From the NCBI RefSeq assembly GCF_026712205.1, contig NZ_JAPPUW010000011.1, positions 62,001 to 126,000 on the forward strand: a stretch of DNA of 64,000 nt, written 5' to 3'. Within the stretch, counting starts at the first letter, position 1; every line of letters begins with the position of its first letter. The notes beneath the pieces were generated by a model that worked only from the letters and a program-made list of their open reading frames with translations, did no database searches and had not been told where the DNA came from. The DNA comes from Pelomonas aquatica (GTDB lineage Bacteria; Pseudomonadota; Gammaproteobacteria; Burkholderiales; Burkholderiaceae_C). Positions 7,761 through 15,070 of the stretch are shown one piece after another. The translations under genes and the position numbers were made by a program.

Positions 7761-8630
7761 GTGAACACCGTCGTCACATCCCTTCTGACCCAACCGCGCG
7801 AGGTCGAACGCCTCGTCGCCGGCCAGCCGACCAGCGACGGTGCCGGCGTCAAGCTCAACCGCGTGCTGACGCAGAACCTGCAGCGCCGGCTCGACCCCTT
7901 CCTGATGCTGGACGCCTTCGGCACGGACAACCCCGACGACTACATCGCCGGCTTCCCCGACCACCCGCACCGCGGCTTCGAGACCATCACCTATATGCTC
8001 AACGGCCGCATGCGCCACCGTGATTCGGCCGGGCACGAAGGCCTGATCAGCGACGGCGGCGTGCAGTGGATGACCGCCGGCCGCGGCGTCATCCACAGCG
8101 AGACGCCCGAGCAGAACGAGGGCCGCATGGCCGGCTTCCAGCTCTGGCTCAACCTGCCCGCCAAGGACAAGATGCGCGAGCCCTGGTACCGCGACATCGC
8201 GAGCAGCGAGGTGCCCGAGTTCGAGCAGGGCGGCGCCAAGGTGCGCGTCATCGCCGGCGCGAGCCATGGCGTGGCCGGCGCCGTGCAGCGCGAGCACACC
8301 GAGCCGCTGTACCTCGACGTGCGGCTCGCGCCCGGCGCCCGCTTCGAGCAGCCGCTGCCGCTCGAGTTCAACGCCTTCGTCTACGTCTACGAGGGCGCGC
8401 TGAAGTACGACGGCGGCTGCCTGCAGCCCGCCGGCCGCATGGCCATCCTGGCCAACGCGCCGGGCAGCGACGGCGTGCGCCTGCAGGCCGGCGACGCGCC
8501 GGCCAAGGCGCTGCTGATTGCCGGCCGGCCGCTGGGCGAGCCCATCGCGCAGTACGGCCCCTTCGTGATGAACACCGAGGCCGAGCTGGTGCAGGCGGTG
8601 CGGGACTTCCAGGCCGGCCGGCTGGCCTGA
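7761..8630 (+). CDS. Pirin family protein (cupin, putative quercetin 2,3-dioxygenase-like)
   Basis: A 289-residue bicupin. The N-terminal cupin carries the metal ligands in DHPHRGFETITYML, RHRDSAG and WMTAGRGVIHSE, as in pirin/YhhW. The C-terminal cupin is followed by the pirin C-terminal block (PFVMNTEAELVQAVRDFQAGRL). Bacterial pirins have quercetinase activity or bind metabolic enzymes; the role here is unknown. The likely start is the GTG at 7761, with AAAGGA nine bases upstream. The methyltransferase gene begins two bases after its stop, so the two are probably cotranscribed. Confidence 0.9.
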   Translation: MNTVVTSLLTQPREVERLVAGQPTSDGAGVKLNRVLTQNLQRRLDPFLMLDAFGTDNPDDYIAGFPDHPHRGFETITYMLNGRMRHRDSAGHEGLISDGGVQWMTAGRGVIHSETPEQNEGRMAGFQLWLNLPAKDKMREPWYRDIASSEVPEFEQGGAKVRVIAGASHGVAGAVQREHTEPLYLDVRLAPGARFEQPLPLEFNAFVYVYEGALKYDGGCLQPAGRMAILANAPGSDGVRLQAGDAPAKALLIAGRPLGEPIAQYGPFVMNTEAELVQAVRDFQAGRLA

Positions 8631-8632
8631 CC

Positions 8633-9235
8633 ATGAGCGAGCGCCGCCACAGCCCCGCCGCCGAGCGCAACGGGCCGCCCATCCTGGCGGCCCTGCAGCG
8701 CCTGCTGCCGCCCACGGGCCTGCTGCTGGAGATCGCCAGCGGCACGGGCCAGCATGCCGCCTTCTGCGGCGTGGGCCTGCCCGGCTGGCAATGGCAGCCG
8801 AGCGACGTGGCGGCCGAATCGCTGCCCTCCATCGCCGCCTGGTGCGAGGGCCTCGCGAACCTGCGCCCGCCCGTCGTGCTGAACGTGCTCGACGCGAGCT
8901 GGCCCGCCGCGCCGGCCGTGGTCGACGCGATCTACTGCGCCAACATGATCCACATCGCGCCCTGGGCCTGCACGGCCGCGCTGATGCAGGGCGCCGCGCG
9001 CCACCTCGCGCCGCAGGGCCTGCTGCTCACCTACGGCCCCTATCTGCTGGACGACGAGCCGACGGCGCCGAGCAACCTGGCCTTCGACGCCGACCTGCGG
9101 GCGCGCAACCCGGCCTGGGGCCTGAGGCGGCTGGCCGATGTCGGCGGGCAGGCCGCAGCCGCGGGCCTCGCGCTGCGGGAGCGGCTGGACATGCCGGCCA
9201 ACAACAAGCTGCTGATCTGGGTGCGCGCGGGCTGA
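8633..9235 (+). CDS. DUF938 family SAM-dependent methyltransferase-like protein
   Basis: A 200-residue class-I methyltransferase-like protein. HSPAAERNGPPIL near the N-terminus and LLEIASGTGQHAAFC (motif I, SAM binding) are diagnostic of DUF938. CANMIHIAPW occupies the motif IV region, and NLAFDADLRARNPAWGLR followed by MPANNKLLIW closes the family signature. The substrate is unknown. It starts two bases after the pirin stop. About 200 bases without clear features follow. Confidence 0.88.
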   Translation: MSERRHSPAAERNGPPILAALQRLLPPTGLLLEIASGTGQHAAFCGVGLPGWQWQPSDVAAESLPSIAAWCEGLANLRPPVVLNVLDASWPAAPAVVDAIYCANMIHIAPWACTAALMQGAARHLAPQGLLLTYGPYLLDDEPTAPSNLAFDADLRARNPAWGLRRLADVGGQAAAAGLALRERLDMPANNKLLIWVRAG

Positions 9236-9436
9236 TCCTCAGCTAGCTGCCTCCAAGCCAGCACCGCCACCAGCCGCATTGGCCATGCCGAGGCTGGTCA
9301 AGCACTTTGCTCAGTCGACGAGACCGGCGCTCACCGTCTTCGGCCTAGTACACAACAAGACTTGGTGTGGGACGCAGCGGACGATGACGATGCATAGCGC
9401 CTGGGTTAGCGAAGACCGCCAGTGAACCGCTAAGCA

Positions 9437-9814
9437 CTATTGCTCCGGGGGCCAGCAGTGAGTACCGCCGCTGGTATCCCCAAATGCTCGGCGCCAGACT
9501 TTTTCCGGAAACAAATTTCGTTTGGCGAGTTCGCCGATCAAGACTGGAGCACCTCTGGCTTCCATCAGAACGACCACCGGCTTTGAGCGTCCAACAACGG
9601 TGATGAAGAGCACGTCAGACCGGTAGAGTCCCGCATCCTTGAAGCAGACTCGCAGAACGTCCTGCCAAGCAAAGGCTTGGTTCCAATCCGGTTCGAGTCT
9701 ATCGAGCACGATCACTCGGGCGCCGACGTCATCAAATTCGATAGCCAAGAGGTCGCCAAGCGGCTTGGGTCTGAAGCGCCCAAGCCAAGAACAGAAGCGT
9801 CGAATCGAGTTCAT
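9437..9814 (-). CDS. Hypothetical protein, 125 aa
   Basis: I do not recognise this protein. It begins with a basic segment (MNSIRRFCSWLGRFRPKP), then a soluble alpha/beta-looking domain with FDDVGARVIVLDRLEP, FAWQDVLRVCFKD and LFITVVGRSKPVVVLMEARG, and it ends SGGTHCWPPEQ. Base composition is visibly lower in G+C, with less third-position bias than its neighbours, which suggests acquisition from elsewhere. The frame stays open upstream into livF, but that region is the shadow of livF, so I start at the ATG at 9814. It lies 23 bases downstream of livF on the same strand. Confidence 0.6.
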   Translation of the reverse strand: MNSIRRFCSWLGRFRPKPLGDLLAIEFDDVGARVIVLDRLEPDWNQAFAWQDVLRVCFKDAGLYRSDVLFITVVGRSKPVVVLMEARGAPVLIGELAKRNLFPEKVWRRAFGDTSGGTHCWPPEQ

Positions 9815-9837
9815 CGGTATGTGACGCCCCCTGCCGG

Positions 9838-10569
9838 TTAGCCTTTCCGCCCCGCCCCCAGATACGTCTCGATCACCCGCGGGTCTTGCGCGAGCTGATC
9901 TGCCGGCCCACTCAAGCCCAACTCCCCGGTTTCCAGCACATGCCCGTGATCCGCCACGCGCAGCGCGGCGCGGGCGTTCTGCTCGACGAGCAGGATGCTG
10001 ACGCCGGTGGCGCGCAGGTCTTCGACGATGGTGAAGATCTCGCGCACGATCAGCGGCGCGAGGCCCAGGCTGGGTTCGTCCAGCATCAGGAGCTTGGGCT
10101 GGCCCATCAGCGCGCGGCCCAGGGCCAGCATCTGGCGCTCGCCGCCGGACAGCGTGCCGGCCGCCTGCTGGCGGCGCTCCTTCAGCCGCGGGAAGCGGGC
10201 ATAGACGCTCTCCAGCCCGTCGCGCCACTTGCCGTCGCCCAGCTTCCTGGGCCGCCAGCCGCCGAGCAGCAGGTTGTCCTCGACGCTCATGGTGCCGAAC
10301 AGCTCGCGCTTCTCGGGCACCAGCGCGAGGCCGGCCAGGACGCGCTCTTCGAGCGTCAGCCGGGCGATGTCCTCGCCCGCGAAGCGAAGGGCCGAACTGC
10401 GCGACGGGATCAGGCCCATCAGCGCGCCGAGCAGCGTCGACTTGCCCGCGCCGTTGGGACCGATGACGGTGACGACGCTTTTCTCGGCCGCCGTGAAACT
10501 CAGGCCATGCAGAACCTCGGCGCGGCCGTAGCCAGCGTGCAGGTCCACAACCTCCAGCAAGGCGCTCAT
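9838..10569 (-). CDS. livF: Branched-chain amino acid ABC transporter ATP-binding protein LivF
   Basis: A 243-residue ATPase. Walker A is GPNGAGKST (about residue 38), the signature is LSGGERQM, Walker B is LLMLDEPSLGL, and the H-loop glutamine variant ILLVEQN is typical of LivF. The N-terminal LEVVDLHAGYGRAEVLHGLSF also fits LivF. The ATG overlaps the stop of livMG (ATGA). It is the last gene of livH-livMG-livF; with the fused LivG domain it would energise uptake of branched-chain amino acids or related amides. No binding protein is encoded in the cluster, so the true substrate is uncertain. Confidence 0.93.
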   Translation of the reverse strand: MSALLEVVDLHAGYGRAEVLHGLSFTAAEKSVVTVIGPNGAGKSTLLGALMGLIPSRSSALRFAGEDIARLTLEERVLAGLALVPEKRELFGTMSVEDNLLLGGWRPRKLGDGKWRDGLESVYARFPRLKERRQQAAGTLSGGERQMLALGRALMGQPKLLMLDEPSLGLAPLIVREIFTIVEDLRATGVSILLVEQNARAALRVADHGHVLETGELGLSGPADQLAQDPRVIETYLGAGRKG

Positions 10570-12353
10570 TCGTCCGCTCCCAGGTAGGCCGCGCGCACGG
10601 CCGGGCTGGCCTGCACCTCGGCCGGCGTGCCGTCCATCAGGTAGCGGCCGAACTCCATGACGACGATGCGGTCGGTCAGCTTCATGACGAAGTCCATGTC
10701 GTGCTCGACGAGCAGCAGCGACAGGCCCTCGGCCTTGAGCTGCTTCAGCACCTCGGAGAGCGCGGCCTTCTCCTTGTGGCGCAGGCCGGCGGCGGGCTCG
10801 TCCAGCAGCAGCAGCGACGGGTCGCTGGCCAGCGCGCGGGCGATCTCGACGAGGCGCTGCGGGCCCAGGGCCAGGTTGCCGGCCAGCTCGTGGGCTTGCT
10901 CGGCCAGGCCGATGCGGCGCAGCTGGCGCAGCGCCTCGGCGCGGGCCTGGATCTCCTCGGCACGGTCCAGGCCCAGCATCGCGGCCGCCGTGCCGCTGCG
11001 GGTGCGCAGATAGCAGCCCAGCGCGACGTTCTCCAGCACCGTCATGTCGGGCACCAGCTTCACATGCTGGAAGGTGCGGCTGAGGCCGGCGCGGGCGATG
11101 TCGCGGCTGCCGCGGCCGTCGACGCGCTGGCCGAGCAGCTCGACCTCGCCGCTGGTGAGCGGCAGCACGCCGGAAACGAGGTTGAAGGTCGTGCTCTTGC
11201 CGGCGCCGTTGGGGCCGATGAGGCCGACGATGTCGCCGGCGCGGATCGCGAAGCTGATGTCGTTGACGGCCACCAGCCCGCCGAACTGCTTGCGGATCCG
11301 GCGCACGTCCAGCAGCGGCGCGCCGCGCTCGGGGTGGCTGCGCGAGCTTAAGCGCGGCGCGTTCTCGTCCACCGCGCGCGCGCTGCGCGCCGGCAGCCGG
11401 CGTGCAATGGCGCGTGAGATCAAGGGCCACAGGCCGTCCGGCGCAAAGCGCAGCACCAGCACCAGCGCGATGCCGAAGACGATGATTTCGTAGTTGCCCG
11501 AGCCGCCGAAGACGAGCGGCAGCCAGACCTGCAGCTGGTCCTCCGCCAGCTTCACGAGCGCCGCGCCGGTGAAGGCGCCGCCCACGGTGGCGATGCCGCC
11601 CAGCACGGCCATGAACAGGTATTCGATGCCGAACTTGATGCCGAAGGGCGAGGGGTTCACGCTGCGCTGCATATGGGCGTACAGCCAGCCCGACACGCAG
11701 GCCAGCAGCGCCGCGACGACGAACATGACCAGCTTGTAGCGGAAGGTGGAGGCGCCCATGGCCTCGGGCATGGTCGCGCCGCCGCCGCGGTTAGTGTTGA
11801 GGGCGCGCATGATGCGGCCCGGCCGCGAGTCCAGCAGCCGCGTGACGGCCACGGCCGCGAGCAGCGCCGCCAGCCAGATCAGCAGATAGATGCGGCGCTC
11901 GCTCTGGAAGCTGAAGTCGCCGAGCTGGATGGCCGGCAGGCCGAGCAGGCCGTCGTACTTGCCCAGGGCCTCCAGGTTGCCGACGAGGTAGTACAGCGCC
12001 AGGCACCAGCAGATGGTGGCCAGCGGCAGGTAGTGGCCCGACATGCGCAGCGTCAGCGCGCCGATGACCAGGGCCAGCACCAGCGTGATGCCCAGCCCCG
12101 CGGCCAGGCCCAGCCAGGGCGACAGGCCCAGCACCGTGGTCAGATAGGCCGTGGCATAGGCGCCGATGCCGGCGAAGGCCGCCTGGCCGAAGGAGGTGAG
12201 CCCGCCGACGCCCGTCAGCAGCACCAGGCCCAGCACGACGAGGGAGAACAGGCCGATGTAGTTGAGCTGCGTGATCCAGAAGTCCGGCACCGGCACGAAG
12301 GGCAGGACAAGCAGCAGGACGGCGGCGACGGCCGCGAGATGGGAGCGCTTCAT
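10566..12353 (-). CDS. livMG: Fused branched-chain amino acid ABC transporter permease-ATPase (LivM-LivG)
   Basis: A 595-residue fusion. Residues about 1-320 are the LivM permease with several hydrophobic segments and the TSFGQAAFAGIGAYATAYL motif, plus GGIATVGGAFTGA near its end. A linker rich in Arg/Ala/Ser (about 325-350) leads to a LivG ATPase: VGLIGPNGAGKST (Walker A), a family-typical degenerate signature (NLALGPQRLVEIARAL) and LLLLDEPAAGL (Walker B). LivM-LivG fusions occur in Burkholderiales, so this is not a frameshift artefact. The start is the ATG at 12353, five bases after the livH stop. Confidence 0.92.
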   Translation of the reverse strand: MKRSHLAAVAAVLLLVLPFVPVPDFWITQLNYIGLFSLVVLGLVLLTGVGGLTSFGQAAFAGIGAYATAYLTTVLGLSPWLGLAAGLGITLVLALVIGALTLRMSGHYLPLATICWCLALYYLVGNLEALGKYDGLLGLPAIQLGDFSFQSERRIYLLIWLAALLAAVAVTRLLDSRPGRIMRALNTNRGGGATMPEAMGASTFRYKLVMFVVAALLACVSGWLYAHMQRSVNPSPFGIKFGIEYLFMAVLGGIATVGGAFTGAALVKLAEDQLQVWLPLVFGGSGNYEIIVFGIALVLVLRFAPDGLWPLISRAIARRLPARSARAVDENAPRLSSRSHPERGAPLLDVRRIRKQFGGLVAVNDISFAIRAGDIVGLIGPNGAGKSTTFNLVSGVLPLTSGEVELLGQRVDGRGSRDIARAGLSRTFQHVKLVPDMTVLENVALGCYLRTRSGTAAAMLGLDRAEEIQARAEALRQLRRIGLAEQAHELAGNLALGPQRLVEIARALASDPSLLLLDEPAAGLRHKEKAALSEVLKQLKAEGLSLLLVEHDMDFVMKLTDRIVVMEFGRYLMDGTPAEVQASPAVRAAYLGADE

Positions 12354-12358
12354 CAAGT

Positions 12359-13396
12359 TCAATGCTCCTCGTGATGCGGGTCCACGAAGGACCGCCACAG
12401 CAGCACCGGCAGGATCACCGTGAACACGATGACCTCCTTGAACGCACTGGCCCAGAAGCTGCCGAAGCTCTCGACCAGGCCCACGCCGATCGCGCCGCCC
12501 AGCGCCATCGGGAAGCTGGCCAGGCCGCCGAACACCGCGGCGACAAAGCCCTTCAGGCCGATCAGGAAGCCGGTGTCGTAATAGATGGTCGTGGACGGCG
12601 AGATCAGCAGGCCCGACAGCGCGCCGATGAAGGCCGCCAGCGTGAACGTGAGCGCACCGGCCGCGTCGCCCGAGATGCCCATCAGCCGCGCGCCGGTGCG
12701 GTTGACCGAGGTGGCCCGCAGCGCCTTGCCGGTCAGCGTGCGCTCGAAGAACAGCCACATGCCTACCAGCAGCGCAACGGACGCGCCGAAGATGATCAGC
12801 GTCTGCCCGCTGAAACCCAGCGGCCCGACGTCGAAGCGCACCTCCCAGAAGGCCGGCGTGCGATAGCCCTCGGCGCCGAAGAAGACGAGGCCGACGCCGG
12901 TCAGCGCGAAGTGCACGCCGACCGACACGATGAGCAGCGTCAGCACGCTGGCGGCCGACAGCGCGCGAAAGGCCAGGCGGTAGAGCAGCGGCCCCATCGC
13001 GGTGACGACGGCCAGCGCCAGCGCCACCTGCACCAGCAGCGGGGGCTGCTGCGGCGCCAGCCCGTACGTCAGGCCCGCGGCCGCGAGCGGGAAGCCCAGC
13101 GTGGCCAGCAGCTTGCGTGCGAGGCGCGCCGCGGGCCAGCGCTCGCGCAGGCCCGCGGCCAGGTCGAGCAGCGCCGCGGCGACGGCCATCATCAGCAGCA
13201 GCCACACCGTGCCCGGCACCTTGGCCGATTGCAGCGCGGCCAGCGTCAGCGCGCCGAAGGCGACGAACTCGCCCTGCGGGATGAAGATGACGCGGGTGAC
13301 CGAGAAGACGAGCACCAGGGCCAGCGCCACGAGGGCGTAGATGGCTCCGTTGGTCAGGCCGTCGAGGCCGAGGATGGCGGCAATCGTGAGGTCCAT
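12359..13396 (-). CDS. livH: Branched-chain amino acid ABC transporter permease LivH
   Basis: A 345-residue inner-membrane permease, slightly longer than the usual 290-310. The first helix contains [25 protein letters not shown], and [16 protein letters not shown] is the LivH signature. The second half has [25 protein letters not shown], the EAA-like loop. The extra length lies in the region after helix 2 ([18 protein letters not shown]). It is the first gene of livH-livMG-livF. Two palindromes lie upstream, in the divergent region shared with the MFS gene. Confidence 0.92.
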   Translation of the reverse strand: MDLTIAAILGLDGLTNGAIYALVALALVLVFSVTRVIFIPQGEFVAFGALTLAALQSAKVPGTVWLLLMMAVAAALLDLAAGLRERWPAARLARKLLATLGFPLAAAGLTYGLAPQQPPLLVQVALALAVVTAMGPLLYRLAFRALSAASVLTLLIVSVGVHFALTGVGLVFFGAEGYRTPAFWEVRFDVGPLGFSGQTLIIFGASVALLVGMWLFFERTLTGKALRATSVNRTGARLMGISGDAAGALTFTLAAFIGALSGLLISPSTTIYYDTGFLIGLKGFVAAVFGGLASFPMALGGAIGVGLVESFGSFWASAFKEVIVFTVILPVLLWRSFVDPHHEEH

Positions 13397-13433
13397 GGCG
13401 GCGCGGGGTGGAAGGGCATTCGATGGTATCGGC

Positions 13434-13461
13434 GATATCTCGACCGTGCGGTCGGGATATC
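13434..13461. promoter_or_regulatory. Candidate operator: 12+4+12 inverted repeat upstream of livH
   Basis: GATATCTCGACC and GGTCGGGATATC flank GTGC with 11 of 12 positions paired, 38 bases before the livH start. Neither arm is followed by a T tract, so it looks like an operator rather than a terminator. No regulator gene is adjacent. Confidence 0.45.
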
Positions 13462-13501
13462 ACCCAGGCGCGGCGCGCTCCACGGCGGGCTGCTTTCTCC
13501 G

Positions 13502-13524
13502 TTGGCAAAGCCAGGCTTGGCCAA
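13502..13524. promoter_or_regulatory. Second inverted repeat in the livH/MFS divergent region
   Basis: TTGGCAAAGCC and GGCTTGGCCAA face each other across a single A, with 10 of 11 positions paired. CCAATCCTG occurs at its right end and again about 25 bases further on. It lies 77 bases upstream of the MFS gene start and could serve either promoter. Confidence 0.4.
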
Positions 13525-13600
13525 TCCTGCGCCGCGGGATGCTGCCAATCCTGGACCGGCGCTCGCGGACACTGGGCGGCTACCGACCAGCCGCCACGTT

Positions 13601-14980
13601 ATGCCCAAGCCCGAAGCCCCCGCCTCCTCCGGCCCGCCACCGGCCTTCAGCCCCTACCAGCGCTTCGCGACGGCGCTGCTGACGCTGCTGCAGTTCGCCG
13701 TCATCCTCGACTTCATGATCATGTCGCCGCTGGGCGCGCTGATCATGCCGGCGCTGTCCATGAGCGCGCAGCAGTTCGGCCTCGTCGTGTCGGCCTATGC
13801 CTTCAGCGCCGGCATCTCGGGCCTGCTGACGGCCGGCTTCGCCGACCGCTTCGACCGCAAGAAGCTGTTGCTGTTCTTCTACACCGGCTTCCTGCTCGGC
13901 ACCGTCTGGTGCGGCCTGGCCACCAGCTTCGAGATGCTGCTGCTGGCGCGCGTCGTGACCGGCCTGTTCGGCGGCGTCATCGGCTCCATCGTCATGGCCA
14001 TCACGGCCGACCTGTTCGAGCCGGCGCTGCGCGGCCGCGTGATGGGCCTGCTGCAGGGCGGCTTCGCGGCCAGCCAGGTGCTGGGCCTGCCCTTCGGCCT
14101 GTTCCTGGCCACGCACTGGGACTGGCATGCGCCCTTCATCGCGCTGGCCGCCTTCGGCGCGCTCGGCGGCCTGCTGATCGCCTGGCGCATGAAGCCGGTG
14201 GACGCCCACCTGGCCCTGCCCAACGACCGCAGCGCCTTCAAGCACCTGCTGCACACGGTCGCCAACGGCCGCCACCTGCAGGCCTTCGCGATCACGGCGC
14301 TGCTGACGACGGGCGGCTTCATGATCATGCCCTTCGCCAGCGCGTTCTCGGTGCATAACGTCGGCATCGCGCTGGACCACCTGCCCATGGTCTACCTCGT
14401 CACCGGCATCAGCACGCTGTTCGTCGCGCCGGCCGTCGGCCGCCTGACTGACCGCATCGGCCCGCTGCCGGTGTTCTACGCCGGCAGCGGGCTCACCATC
14501 GCCATGGTGGCGGTCTACACGCGGCTCGGCCCCTCGCCGCTGGCCCTGCTGATCCTCGTCAACGTGGTGCTGTTCGCCGGCATCTTCTCGCGCATGGTGC
14601 CCTGGCAGGTCATCGTCGCCGGCATCCCGGCGCCCGAGCAGCGCGGCTCGTTCAGCGCGATCAACGCGGCGCTGCAGCAACTGGCCGGCGGCCTGGCGGC
14701 GCTGGTGTCCGGCCACATCGTGCACATCGCGGCGGACGGCCGGCTGGAGCACTTCCCCTGGGTGGGCAATGTGCTGATCGGCACGACGCTGGTCGTCGGC
14801 GTGCTGATCTGGCGCCTGCAGCGCGGCGCGGCGCAGCCTGGAGACGGCAGTTGGGCACGCCCGAGGGACAGCCGAGGCGGGCAGCCGGCAAGGCGCGACG
14901 ACGAAGTGGGCTCATGCCCACGAGAAGGAGCAACGCCGCCGGCGGCCCGAAGCGGCGGGCCAGCGGGCGCGCAGCGTTGA
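13601..14980 (+). CDS. MFS transporter
   Basis: A 459-residue major facilitator permease. The cytoplasmic N-terminus (PKPEAPASSGPPPAFSPYQRF) is followed by about 12 hydrophobic helices. The loop 2-3 motif is GFADRFDRKKLLLFF, LARVVTGLFGGVIGSIVMA follows, and GRLTDRIGP is the matching loop in the second half. It resembles drug/arabinose-efflux type permeases; the substrate is unknown. The last helix ends near LIWRLQRG. The remaining 40-odd residues are hydrophilic and coded by an intergenic repeat (14,841 on), so the native stop was probably lost or displaced by the repeat. It is divergent from livH. Confidence 0.82.
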   Translation: MPKPEAPASSGPPPAFSPYQRFATALLTLLQFAVILDFMIMSPLGALIMPALSMSAQQFGLVVSAYAFSAGISGLLTAGFADRFDRKKLLLFFYTGFLLGTVWCGLATSFEMLLLARVVTGLFGGVIGSIVMAITADLFEPALRGRVMGLLQGGFAASQVLGLPFGLFLATHWDWHAPFIALAAFGALGGLLIAWRMKPVDAHLALPNDRSAFKHLLHTVANGRHLQAFAITALLTTGGFMIMPFASAFSVHNVGIALDHLPMVYLVTGISTLFVAPAVGRLTDRIGPLPVFYAGSGLTIAMVAVYTRLGPSPLALLILVNVVLFAGIFSRMVPWQVIVAGIPAPEQRGSFSAINAALQQLAGGLAALVSGHIVHIAADGRLEHFPWVGNVLIGTTLVVGVLIWRLQRGAAQPGDGSWARPRDSRGGQPARRDDEVGSCPREGATPPAARSGGPAGAQR

Positions 14981-15062
14981 TCATCGGAGTGGTGAACATC
15001 GCGCCAGGCGAATGGCATTGATGCACAGAGACTTCGATGAGTAGGGAGCGGTCAACTGCCGT
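14841..15062. repeat. Repeat element bounded by 10-bp inverted ends, containing an AAGGCGCGA...GCAACGCCGC module
   Basis: ACGGCAGTTG at 14,844-14,853 and its complement at 15,053-15,062 bound the element. Inside, 14,887-14,940 has GGCAAGGCGCGA, an AGTGGG/CCCAC hairpin, then GAGCAACGCCGC; the same order occurs at 33,927-33,980 in the larger element after the lactonase gene. It overlaps the 3' end of the MFS gene and separates it from the convergent OPT gene. Confidence 0.65.
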
Positions 15063-15070
15063 TTCTAGGC

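Noticed and set aside
9815-10228. Longer N-terminus for the hypothetical gene at 9437
   Set aside because: The added residues are the shadow of livF in another frame and look like out-of-frame translation.
10566-12353. LivM-LivG fusion as a frameshift or assembly error
   Set aside because: The frame is continuous through a proper linker and both domains are intact; such fusions are known in this order.
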